13,499 bases of DNA from Acidimicrobiaceae bacterium (lineage in GTDB: Bacteria; Actinomycetota; Acidimicrobiia; Acidimicrobiales; Palsa-688): positions 1-13,499 of the forward strand of contig DAHWQF010000038.1 in assembly GCA_027334785.1 (NCBI GenBank), read 5' to 3'. Positions 1-5,560 of this stretch are shown here, piece by piece. Position 1 is the first letter of the stretch. Every line of letters starts with the position of its first letter. Position numbers and translations under genes: made by a program. The notes below the pieces were generated by a model that did no database searches, was not told the origin of the DNA, and worked only from the letters and a program-made list of their open reading frames with translations.

Positions 1-1
1 G

Positions 2-994
2 CAAGTGGGAGGCGTCATGCGGCGGGTGCTCGAGGAGCGCCAGTTCCCAGTCGGCCACCTCAGGTTCTTTGCCTCGGAGCGATCGGCGGGCACTGTCCTA
101 GACGGTGTCGTCGTCGAGGACGTGGCCCGGGCGGACCACGCCGGCGTGGACATCGCTCTGTTCAGCATGGGGGCGCAGGCCTCGAAGGAGTGGGCACCCA
201 TCGTCGCCGGGGCGGGCGCGCTGGTGGTGGACAACTCCAAGGCCTGGCGGATGGACCCCGACGTGCCTCTCGTTGTGCCCGAGGTGAACGCCGACGACCT
301 CGACCGGGTGCCGAAGTCGATAGTGGCCAACCCTAACTGCACGACGATGGTGGCCATGCCGGTGCTGAAGCCGCTCCACGACGAAGCGGGGCTGCGCCGG
401 CTCGTAGTGTCCACCTACCAAGCTGTTTCGGGCGCGGGCCGCAAGGGCGTCGAGGAGCTGGCCGCCCAGGTCCACCAGGTGGGGGACAAGGCCGCGATGT
501 TGACCTTCGACGGCTCGGCGGTCGGCTACCCGCCGGCGCAGGTCTTCCCCGGCCCGATCGCGTTCAACGTGCTGGCGTCGGCCGGCCGCTTCGTCGACGA
601 TGAGACCGAAGAGGAGCACAAGCTTCGCGACGAGAGCCGCAAGATCCTCCACATACCCGACCTCGCGGTGGGGGTGACCTGCGTGCGGGTACCGGTCTTC
701 ACCGGCCACTCGTTGTCCGTGACTGCTCGCTTCGAGCGGCCGCTCCCGCCGGCCCGGGCGCTCGAGCTGCTCGGGAAGGCGCCGGGGGTGCGCGTGGTCG
801 ACGTCCCGACCCCGCTCGAGTGTGCCGGCGCCGACGAGTGCCTCGTTGGCCGGGTGCGCCAAGACCGTTCCGAAGCCGACGGGCGGGGCCTCGCCCTCTG
901 GGTGTCGGGGGACAACTTGCGCAAAGGGGCGGCGCTCAACGCCGTCCAGATCGCCGAAGCGCTCCTTGAGCGCGGGGCTGTGCGCGCCGGCTAG
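2..994 (+). CDS. asd: Aspartate-semialdehyde dehydrogenase, 5' end cut by the window
   Basis: This enzyme reduces aspartyl-4-phosphate to aspartate-4-semialdehyde with NADPH, the branch point to lysine/diaminopimelate, threonine and methionine, in the cytoplasm. The reading frame is already open at base 2 and begins Q-V-G-G-V-M-R-R-V-L, which matches the end of the family's N-terminal G-A-T-G-Q-V-G nucleotide-binding turn. The true start therefore lies a short way upstream, and the GTG at base 5 is internal. The catalytic cysteine sits in NPNCTT (Cys codon at 338-340), followed by the substrate loop T-Y-Q-A-V-S-G-A-G. A later G-H-S-L-S-V segment holds the active-site histidine. The C-terminus is complete (TAG at 992-994). 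About a dozen residues appear to be missing. An aspartokinase gene is often the upstream neighbour but would be outside the window. The next gene starts 11 bases downstream, suggesting co-transcription. Confidence 0.95.
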   Translation, partial: QVGGVMRRVLEERQFPVGHLRFFASERSAGTVLDGVVVEDVARADHAGVDIALFSMGAQASKEWAPIVAGAGALVVDNSKAWRMDPDVPLVVPEVNADDLDRVPKSIVANPNCTTMVAMPVLKPLHDEAGLRRLVVSTYQAVSGAGRKGVEELAAQVHQVGDKAAMLTFDGSAVGYPPAQVFPGPIAFNVLASAGRFVDDETEEEHKLRDESRKILHIPDLAVGVTCVRVPVFTGHSLSVTARFERPLPPARALELLGKAPGVRVVDVPTPLECAGADECLVGRVRQDRSEADGRGLALWVSGDNLRKGAALNAVQIAEALLERGAVRAG

Positions 995-1005
995 GTGCTG
1001 GGCAC

Positions 1006-1857
1006 ATGGAGCGGCGCAGCGCCATCCTGGTTGTGCTTTCACCTGACGGCCCGGTCCTGGCCGACCCCCGCTCGCCCTTTCTTCGCGCCGACGACCTCGG
1101 TGTGCTGCGAGGCGACGGCGTCTTCGAGAGGTTTTCAGTGCTCTCGGGCCGGCCGCGGCACCTCAAGGAGCACTTGGCCCGAATGGCCCGCTCCGCCGAG
1201 ATGGTGTCGCTCGAGCTCCCACCGGCCTACGAGTGGGAAGCGGCGGTAGCGGCGGGGGCGGCAGCGTGGGCGGGGCCCGAGGAGTGGGAGACGCGCCTTG
1301 TCTGCACCCGCGGCCCCGAGGAGGGCGGGCGCCCGACCGCTTACGCGCTCGGCCAGGAGCTCACGCCGGCGGTCCTCCGCCAGCGTCGCGACGGGGTCTC
1401 GGTCGTGACCGTCGAGCGCGGGTTGCCGAGCCGCATGGCTTCGCGGGCGCCCTGGCTCTTGCTCGGCGCCAAGACCCTCTCCTACGCCTTGAACCTGGCC
1501 GCCAAGCGCTGGGCCGAGTCGCAGGGTGCCGACGATGCCGTCTTTATCGGCTCCGACAGGAAGATCTGGGAGGCCGAGACATCTGCGGTCGTCGCCGCGT
1601 TCGGCCGGCGGCTCGTGAGCCCTCCTCCTTCGGTCGGCATCCTGGACAGCATCAGCGTGGCGCGGCTCTTCGAGGCTGCCGGCGCGGCGGGCTGGAGGGT
1701 GGAGAGGGCCGACCTCACCGTCGAGGACCTCTTTGCTGCCGACGGGCTCTGGCTCTCGTCTAGCCTTCGGTTTGCCCGCGTGCACACCCTGGACGCCAAG
1801 GCGCTCCCGCCGGCGCCGGCCCACGACCAGCTCACCGCCCTGGCTGCCACTTGTTGA
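1006..1857 (+). CDS. Class IV PLP-dependent aminotransferase / aminodeoxychorismate lyase-like
   Basis: A protein of 283 residues with the class IV aminotransferase fold, the family of branched-chain aminotransferases, D-amino-acid transaminases and 4-amino-4-deoxychorismate lyase (PabC). Visible marks are G-D-G-V-F-E-R near residues 37-42, followed by the H-L-x-E-H-L-A-R-M segment. The likely PLP lysine is Lys156 in L-L-G-A-K-T-L-S-Y. The cofactor-side glutamate lies in W-E-A-E-T-S, followed by the G-I-L-D-S-I phosphate-cup turn. The short length and the N-terminal pattern favour the PabC (folate, p-aminobenzoate) branch over branched-chain aminotransferase, but the substrate cannot be fixed from motifs. 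It follows asd by 11 bases on the same strand, so the two are probably one transcript. No partner pabA or pabB is visible. The C-terminus is alanine- and proline-rich and runs into the repeat tract downstream. Confidence 0.8.
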   Translation: MERRSAILVVLSPDGPVLADPRSPFLRADDLGVLRGDGVFERFSVLSGRPRHLKEHLARMARSAEMVSLELPPAYEWEAAVAAGAAAWAGPEEWETRLVCTRGPEEGGRPTAYALGQELTPAVLRQRRDGVSVVTVERGLPSRMASRAPWLLLGAKTLSYALNLAAKRWAESQGADDAVFIGSDRKIWEAETSAVVAAFGRRLVSPPPSVGILDSISVARLFEAAGAAGWRVERADLTVEDLFAADGLWLSSSLRFARVHTLDAKALPPAPAHDQLTALAATC

Positions 1858-1858
1858 C

Positions 1859-1911
1859 GCCGGCGCCGCTCCCCGCCGGCACCAACCCCGCCGGCGCCTT
1901 GCCCCGCCGGC
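1859..1911. repeat. GC-rich tract with three copies of CCCCGCCGGC
   Basis: Just after the aminotransferase stop codon, CCCCGCCGGC occurs at 1871-1880, 1886-1895 and 1902-1911, spaced 15 and 16 bases apart. The first copy can pair with GCCGGCG at 1859-1865 to form a 7-base-pair stem with an 8-base loop. That could act as a terminator without a U-tail, but there is no T-run to support it. The same core returns inside a coding region at 10891-10920. The remaining bases to 2076 hold no convincing gene. Confidence 0.6.
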
Positions 1912-1932
1912 TTCTCCGGTCGGCCCACTCAG

Positions 1933-1993
1933 CGACTTCTGGCTCGTTTGGTAACCTCTGACGTGATCGTGGGTGTTTTCGGCCCAGAAGTCG
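1933..1993. repeat. Perfect 10-base inverted repeat around a 41-base spacer
   Basis: CGACTTCTGG at 1933-1942 is exactly repeated in inverse orientation as CCAGAAGTCG at 1984-1993. The spacer is too long for a simple terminator hairpin, and no T-run follows. It lies between the convergent ends of the aminotransferase gene and the acetyltransferase gene. It could be a remnant of a small mobile element; no target-site duplication is apparent at its edges. Confidence 0.5.
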
Positions 1994-2076
1994 ACACTGT
2001 TCTTCGGAGCGGACATTGTTCCACGCTTTGGGCACCTGTCGAGCTGACCGGGGGCGGGAACGAGGGCAAGAAGCGC

Positions 2077-2595
2077 TCAGACAAGCCGTTCCATGCACAC
2101 CACGTCGAGCCAGCGGCCGAACTTCCGGCCGACCTCCTTCTCGACGCCGATCACCTCGAAGCCGCATCCAGCGTGCAGTGCGACCGAGGCCTCGTTGCCG
2201 CCCGCGATCCGGGCGATGACGGCATGGAACCCGTGAGCCTCGGCCAACGCGACGAGCTCTTCGAGCAGTGCCCGCCCGACGCCTCGCCGGCGGTGGCCGT
2301 CGTGGACATAGACCGAGTCTTCGACCGTCGTGCTGTAAGCGGCCCGAGGCCGGTACGGCGAGAGTGACCCGAAACCGAAGACCTCGCCCTCCTCGCCGAG
2401 CGCCACGACCGCGGGGTAGGCGCCTGAGTGCTCAGTTACCCACTCGAGCTGTTCGGAGAGGGAGCGAGGGGTCATCTCGAAGGTGGCCGTTGTCTTTTCG
2501 ACCGCCTCGTTGTAAATGGCCCGAGTGGCTTGTGCGTGTGACGCGCTGGCCGGTACCACCCGTAGCGCCAGCTTCTCGTCGCGGACTGTGGCCAC
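2077..2595 (-). CDS. GNAT N-acetyltransferase, phosphinothricin acetyltransferase (Pat/Bar)-like
   Basis: A protein of 172 residues that should transfer acetyl from acetyl-CoA to an amine. The Pat/Bar subfamily is recognised by I-Y-N-E-A-V-E-K-T-T-A-T-F-E at residues 27-40, by Y-R-P-R-A-A-Y-S-T-T-V-E-D-S-V-Y-V at about 81-97 (Glu92 is the candidate catalytic base), and by the CoA pyrophosphate loop R-R-R-G-V-G-R-A-L-L at 102-111. Members act on phosphinothricin, methionine sulfoximine or related amines, and many chromosomal copies have unknown natural substrates, so drug resistance should not be assumed. The start is the GTG at 2595-2593, placing the conserved domain close to the N-terminus as in the family. 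The ribosome-binding site is weak. The gene stands alone, convergent with the aminotransferase and divergent from the tRNA genes. Confidence 0.88.
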   Translation of the reverse strand: MATVRDEKLALRVVPASASHAQATRAIYNEAVEKTTATFEMTPRSLSEQLEWVTEHSGAYPAVVALGEEGEVFGFGSLSPYRPRAAYSTTVEDSVYVHDGHRRRGVGRALLEELVALAEAHGFHAVIARIAGGNEASVALHAGCGFEVIGVEKEVGRKFGRWLDVVCMERLV

Positions 2596-2670
2596 GGCGG
2601 ACAGGCTAGGCCCTGGCCGGCCCTGCCCGGTGGCGGCTACTATGAGCTGCGCGACCAGGAGTGTAGGCGC

Positions 2671-2743
2671 GCCCCCTTAGCTCAGTCGGCAGAGCACAGC
2701 CATGGTAAGGCTGGTGTCGTCGGTTCGATTCCGACAGGGGGCT
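2671..2743 (+). tRNA. tRNA-Thr (anticodon GGT)
   Basis: A full cloverleaf can be drawn. The acceptor GCCCCCT pairs with AGGGGGC, the D stem is GCTC/GAGC, and the anticodon stem CAGCC/GGCTG carries the loop ATGGTAA (anticodon GGT at 2704-2706). The T arm is GTCGG-TTCGATT-CCGAC. The discriminator is T and no CCA is encoded. A possible -10 box, TACTAT at 2638-2643, lies about 28 bases upstream. Confidence 0.96.
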
Positions 2744-2778
2744 CGGCACATACAACCAGCCCAGCCAGGTAACCGCAG

Positions 2779-2851
2779 GGCGGCGTAGCTCAGTTGGCAG
2801 AGCACTCGGCTCATAATCGAGGAGTCGTCGGTTCGAGTCCGACCGCCGCTA
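2779..2851 (+). tRNA. tRNA-Met (anticodon CAT)
   Basis: Acceptor GGCGGCG pairs with CGCCGCT, with the first pair a G-U wobble. The D stem is GCTC/GAGC, and the anticodon stem CTCGG/TCGAG carries the loop CTCATAA (CAT at 2812-2814). The T arm is GTCGG-TTCGAGT-CCGAC. The discriminator is A and CCA is not encoded. The order tRNA-Thr, tRNA-Met, rpmG suggests the elongator methionine tRNA, since the same trio occurs in Mycobacterium. The anticodon stem lacks the three G-C pairs typical of initiator tRNA. Confidence 0.95.
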
Positions 2852-2887
2852 CGCAATAGCTAGACAGCGAAACGAGGAGAGGCCCAG

Positions 2888-3052
2888 ATGGCCAAGAGCG
2901 AGAGAAGGGTGCAGGTCACACTGGCTTGCGAGGTCTGCAAGCGCCGCAACTACATAACGACCAAGAACAAGCAAAACGACCGCGAACGCATAGAGATGCA
3001 GAAGTACTGCCGCTGGGACCGCCGGCATACGCTCCACAGGGAGACCAGGTAA
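2888..3052 (+). CDS. rpmG: 50S ribosomal protein L33
   Basis: A 54-residue basic protein of the large ribosomal subunit. The sequence reads M-A-K-S-E-R-R-V-Q-V-T-L-A-C-E-V-C, then R-N-Y-I-T-T-K-N-K near residues 20-28, and ends H-R-E-T-R. This is the zinc-ribbon (C-plus) form of L33, like Mycobacterium RpmG2. The first zinc pair is intact (Cys14, Cys17). In the second pair Cys41 is present, but the position usually held by the fourth cysteine is Asp44 (codon GAC at 3017-3019). Asp44, His47 or His50 could replace it as ligand. A purine-rich GAGGAGAGG lies 5-14 bases before the ATG. The gene follows tRNA-Met by 36 bases, and the sigma-factor frame opens immediately after it. Confidence 0.95.
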   Translation: MAKSERRVQVTLACEVCKRRNYITTKNKQNDRERIEMQKYCRWDRRHTLHRETR

Positions 3053-3057
3053 GCGCT

Positions 3058-3759
3058 TTGCCCGGGCGCCGCTCGACCGAAAGACCACTCGAGGGCCTGG
3101 TGGACGCCGCCCGCAGGGGTGACCCGGGCGCGCCGGAGCAGTTGGTACACGCCACCTGGCAGAGCACTTACACCCTCGCCTACCGGCTGACCGGCAACGA
3201 GCAAGACGCTTTGGACGTGACCCAGGAGGCGTACCTGCGGGCGTTCCGCGGCCTGCCGAGGTTCCGGGGCGAGGCCCGGTTTTCTACCTGGCTGTACCGG
3301 GTGACGGCCAACTGCGCCAGTAACCTCATGGCGAGCAAGAGGCGTTCTTCTCACGACCGCCTCGACCCCGAGGGGGAGGGCTTTGCCGCCATGGCGGACT
3401 GGCGCCCCGAGCACGACCCCGAAGCCGCCGCTTCGGCTTGCGACGAGCGCGCCCTCCTCGCGGAGGCGTTGATGCGCCTCCCATGGCGCCTCCGCGAAGT
3501 CGTTGTGCTGCGCGACGTCTACGACCTGCCCCACCGCTCGATCGCCGCCCAGGTCGGTATCTCTGAGGCAGCAGCCAAGGTCCGCCTGCAGCGGGCCAGG
3601 AAGCGGCTTCGCGACGACCTCTCCCGCCGCATGCAGGAGGCGGGTGCACCGCGGCGGACGAGGGTAAGCCCCAAGCGGGGTGCACGGGCCCATTTGCACG
3701 ATGGAACCTCGGCGGCCCTCCAGCCGGTTGTTTGTGGCGAAGATGCCGTGGCCAGCTGA
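3058..3759 (+). CDS. ECF-family RNA polymerase sigma factor (RpoE-like)
   Basis: About 233 residues from the chosen TTG. Sigma region 2 covers roughly residues 30-95, with T-Y-T-L-A-Y-R-L-T-G-N, the polymerase-binding D-A-x-D-V-T-Q-E-A-Y-L-R-A-F-R segment and F-S-T-W-L-Y-R-V-T-A-N. Region 4 covers about 133-186, with R-L-P-W-R-L-R-E-V-V-V-L-R-D and the helix-turn-helix S-I-A-A-Q-V-G-I-S-E-A-A-A-K-V-R-L-Q-R. The frame is open upstream into rpmG, so the start is uncertain. TTG at 3058 has AGG at 3047-3049 and begins 5 bases after rpmG ends; GTG at 3100 with GAGGG before it is the main alternative. About 45 residues follow region 4, longer than usual and low in recognisable structure. The end overlaps the next gene, a likely cognate anti-sigma factor. 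Confidence 0.9.
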   Translation: MPGRRSTERPLEGLVDAARRGDPGAPEQLVHATWQSTYTLAYRLTGNEQDALDVTQEAYLRAFRGLPRFRGEARFSTWLYRVTANCASNLMASKRRSSHDRLDPEGEGFAAMADWRPEHDPEAAASACDERALLAEALMRLPWRLREVVVLRDVYDLPHRSIAAQVGISEAAAKVRLQRARKRLRDDLSRRMQEAGAPRRTRVSPKRGARAHLHDGTSAALQPVVCGEDAVAS

Positions 3760-4177
3760 GTCCTCTCAGGTCCCTGGAGGCAGGCACCACCCGCGTGCCA
3801 GGCACCTTCGCGCCCTCCTTTCCTGCGACGCCGTCTCCTTGGAGCTGCCCCTCCTGGTCGACGGCTGCCGCCGGCCGAGCCCTGCCATGTCCGAGCACCT
3901 CGAGAGCTGCCTCGGTTGCCAAGCTGAGCTGGCCGGCTACCGCCACCTGCTGCGGGTGCTGCGGAGCTTGCGAGACGAGCACGTCAGGACCCCGGCTCCC
4001 CCCTTTGGGGACGATGGCTGCCGCATCCTGCATGAGTGCTTGGAGGCCCGTTCCCGCTCCCTGGCCCGCTGGCGCCTCGCCGGCGTGGCCTTGGCCGTGG
4101 CCGCCGTCGGGGGCGGTGCCGTGCTCGCCCGGGCGACGCGCCAGTCCCGCTTGGTCGCGGGCCTGGGGGCTCTTTAG
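3743..4177 (+). CDS. Membrane anti-sigma factor with zinc-binding ZAS-type domain
   Basis: A protein of 144 residues from ATG 3743. Near the N-terminus are Cys28 in L-L-S-C-D-A-V and then the zinc motif H-L-E-S-C-L-G-C (His52, Cys56, Cys59), the HxxxCxxC signature of the zf-HC2/ZAS anti-sigma domain. A single hydrophobic segment at about 112-129 would place the N-terminal domain in the cytoplasm and only a short tail outside. In this family the ZAS domain holds the sigma factor inactive until a signal releases it. The frame also offers GTG 3680 and ATG 3701. ATG 3743 was chosen because the domain normally begins within about 20 residues of the start and because this gives a modest 17-base overlap with the sigma gene. 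The extracytoplasmic part is very short, so there is little room for an external sensor. Confidence 0.78.
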   Translation: MPWPAESSQVPGGRHHPRARHLRALLSCDAVSLELPLLVDGCRRPSPAMSEHLESCLGCQAELAGYRHLLRVLRSLRDEHVRTPAPPFGDDGCRILHECLEARSRSLARWRLAGVALAVAAVGGGAVLARATRQSRLVAGLGAL

Positions 4178-4244
4178 GCCGACACGCCGGCGGCACCTCG
4201 GACGGGGTCCGTTAAACGCTGGAACCGTCGCCCATGACGCCTCG

Positions 4245-5207
4245 TCATCGGACCGCCCGCACGACGAGGCCGCAGAGAGCGGCGAGCAGAGCAGCGCTCG
4301 GCAGTGTCGCGGCCCAGGCGAGGAGGAGCGCGACGACCTGCTGTGGGCGCACGCTTTGCGGCGCCACCCGTTCCGTCCCGCCGAGCAGCCCGGCTGTCGA
4401 GGACTGGGTCGAGGAGAGCGGAAGGCCGAGCGCTGAGCCGGCGAGCACGACGGCGGAGGAGGCGACGAGGGCCGAAAGCGAATTTTCGTTGCGTACCCGC
4501 ACCATCTGCTCCGTCACCCGGACCGACAGCCTCCTAATGGCAAGCAGCGCCCCTGCCCCGAAGCAGGCAGCCAGAACGACCTGGTCAACGGGGCTCGCAC
4601 GCACGGGGTCGAGGCTCGCGCCGGAGGCGATCGCCATGAAGGCGACCATTTTCTCCGCGTCGTTGGCACCATAGGCGACTGACTGGAGGAGGAACCCGAG
4701 CCGCTGCAGCAGGCGGGAGCGCCCTTGGCCCGCAGACGGCTTTCCGAGCGCCGAGCGCACCGCCGGAGCGAGGACGAAGCCGGCGCCGAAGACGAGGAGG
4801 GGGCCGAGCAGGCCGGCCGCGAGCACCAACGCAACCGTCGCCCACGAGAGCGCGAGACCGGCCCCCACGCCGACACCCACGATGGCACCGTTGAGCGCGA
4901 GCGTCACGCTCGTCGGGAGCCCCCGGCGCGTAAGAACCAGGACGACGGCTAGGGCCGAAACGACGGCGAGGAGGAAGGCGAGCCGGCCACCGCGCTCCTC
5001 GAAGGCGACGAGGCCGTGGGCAAGAGTCGTTGCCACGTTGGTCCCGACTGCCGCGGGGACGACTCCCACGGCGAGGACGAGCAACAGCACGCCAGACAAG
5101 ATGGACAACGCGCCGGTACGTGTGCCCATCGCTGCGAGCGTTGCGCCGTCGTTGGCGCCGCTCACGAAGGCGAAAGCGACCGCCATGACGACAAAGAGCG
5201 GCTCCAC
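4245..5207 (-). CDS. PiT-family inorganic phosphate permease
   Basis: A 320-residue polytopic membrane protein that should move inorganic phosphate (as metal-phosphate in characterised Pit proteins) with protons or sodium. The two inverted halves each carry the family signature: S-G-A-N-D-G at residues 15-20 and G-A-N-D-A-E-K-M at about 180-187. L-P-L-S-S-T-Q-S-S-T near 262-271 corresponds to the second-half serine/threonine motif. It is short for the family (E. coli PitA has 499 residues) but both halves are present. The start is GTG at 5207-5205 because AGAGGAAGG lies 9 bases ahead and the first signature falls at the expected distance. The frame stays open further upstream, but that would run through the promoter and the PHO-box array. 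No phoU-like partner gene is adjacent. It diverges from the ugp genes, and its upstream array points to control by phosphate. Confidence 0.9.
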   Translation of the reverse strand: MEPLFVVMAVAFAFVSGANDGATLAAMGTRTGALSILSGVLLLVLAVGVVPAAVGTNVATTLAHGLVAFEERGGRLAFLLAVVSALAVVLVLTRRGLPTSVTLALNGAIVGVGVGAGLALSWATVALVLAAGLLGPLLVFGAGFVLAPAVRSALGKPSAGQGRSRLLQRLGFLLQSVAYGANDAEKMVAFMAIASGASLDPVRASPVDQVVLAACFGAGALLAIRRLSVRVTEQMVRVRNENSLSALVASSAVVLAGSALGLPLSSTQSSTAGLLGGTERVAPQSVRPQQVVALLLAWAATLPSAALLAALCGLVVRAVR

Positions 5208-5293
5208 CTCGGACGACCTTCCTCTCTGGGAGCACGCCACCTCTTGCGCCCGGTTTGCGAGCGACGGCCATTCTGAACTAATGGTATCATCCA

Positions 5294-5322
5294 GGTGAAC
5301 AGAAGGTGAAGGGATGGTGACC
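5294..5322 (-). promoter_or_regulatory. PHO box (PhoP-binding direct repeat) for the pit gene
   Basis: On the plus strand GGTGAAC (5294), GGTGAAG (5305) and GGTGACC (5316) repeat exactly every 11 bases. Read on the pit coding strand they are GGTCACC, CTTCACC and GTTCACC with 4-base spacers. This is the known Streptomyces PHO-box design of 11-base direct repeat units with a GTTCACC core. The unit nearest pit could overlap a -35 region, with CAGAAT (complement of 5270-5275) about 18 bases beyond as a weak -10. Spacing and sequence are seen; binding is inferred. Confidence 0.8.
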
Positions 5323-5348
5323 GCGCTAAACAAGGCGGGACGGGCAGC

Positions 5349-5388
5349 GGGCTATCGTGCGCTCCGACTGCGAGCGAACGGCTAGCCC
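5349..5388. repeat. Imperfect hairpin of about 14 base pairs
   Basis: GGGCTA (5349-5354) pairs with TAGCCC (5383-5388). Inside it CGT pairs with ACG and CGCTC (5360-5364) pairs with GAGCG (5372-5376) around the 7-base loop CGACTGC, with small mismatches between stems. It lies between the two PHO-box arrays. It could be an RNA leader structure or a bidirectional barrier; no T-run follows immediately on either strand. Confidence 0.45.
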
Positions 5389-5411
5389 TTGGTAGGGTCT
5401 TTCGACTCTAC

Positions 5412-5434
5412 TGCAACCTGGATGTTAGGTTGCA
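5412..5434. promoter_or_regulatory. 8-base inverted repeat, possible operator
   Basis: TGCAACCT at 5412-5419 and AGGTTGCA at 5427-5434 form a perfect inverted repeat with a 7-base centre, a 23-base site typical in size for a dimeric repressor. No family can be named from the sequence. A run of six T begins 13 bases later, too far for a normal intrinsic terminator. Confidence 0.4.
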
Positions 5435-5464
5435 TAATTGTCAGGGGTTTTTTGGCCAAGAACA

Positions 5465-5493
5465 GATGAACAACGGGTAAACATAAAGCGAAC
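5465..5493. promoter_or_regulatory. Second PHO-box-like array, upstream of ugpB
   Basis: GATGAAC (5465), GGTAAAC (5476) and AGCGAAC (5487) repeat exactly every 11 bases with 4-base spacers. Compared with GGTGAAC they match at 6, 6 and 5 of 7 positions. Period and spacer equal those of the better array at 5294-5322. The units read GTTC-like on the minus strand, so relative to ugpB the array is in reverse orientation. It is weaker than the pit array but lies in the right interval for a phosphate-controlled ugp operon. Confidence 0.6.
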
Positions 5494-5525
5494 CTTTCAG
5501 TCAATCGGGCCCGTGAGGGGGTGAA

Positions 5526-5545
5526 TTGTCCACAAATGTGGACGG
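5526..5545. promoter_or_regulatory. Head-to-head pair of DnaA-box-like sites / palindromic operator
   Basis: TTGTCCACA at 5526-5534 is an exact actinobacterial-type DnaA box. Two bases later TGTGGACGG (complement CCGTCCACA) is a second one with two changes. Together they make the palindrome GTCCACAAATGTGGAC at 5528-5543, which sits about 20-35 bases before the probable ugpB -10 box. It could bind DnaA as a transcription regulator, or simply be the operator of an unrelated repressor. Confidence 0.4.
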
Positions 5546-5560
5546 CCCAGCCTCTGCAAT

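Noticed and set aside
98..1042. Long minus-strand open frame opposite asd (314 codons)
   Set aside because: It lies wholly over a well-recognised gene, is rich in Arg/His/Pro as expected of a shadow frame in high-GC DNA, and shows no known motif.
1933..2016. Transposase fragment, because the inverted-repeat arms read S-D-F-W and V-D-F-W-A in opposite frames
   Set aside because: The similarity comes from the inverted repeat itself; the readable stretches are too short and no transposase motif is present.
2926..3057. Upstream extension of the sigma-factor frame to 2926
   Set aside because: It overlaps nearly all of rpmG in another frame and adds sequence unlike the ECF N-terminus.
4178..4244. 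Terminator between the anti-sigma gene and the convergent PiT gene
   Set aside because: No stable stem followed by a T-run was seen on either strand in this 67-base gap.
4585..5271. Second minus-strand frame of 228 codons inside the PiT gene region
   Set aside because: Arginine-rich shadow of the PiT frame, which itself carries both GAND signatures.
5208..5333. N-terminal extension of the PiT protein to 5333
   Set aside because: It would translate through the PHO-box array and promoter region; GTG 5207 has a good ribosome-binding site and matches the family's start.
5427..5453. Intrinsic terminator made of the 5412-5434 repeat and the T-run
   Set aside because: The T-run begins 13 bases after the stem, too far for a standard terminator, and no plus-strand gene ends just upstream.
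5526..5545. Replication origin
   Set aside because: Only one pair of DnaA-box-like sites, no box cluster, no AT-rich unwinding region and no dnaA, dnaN or rpmH nearby.
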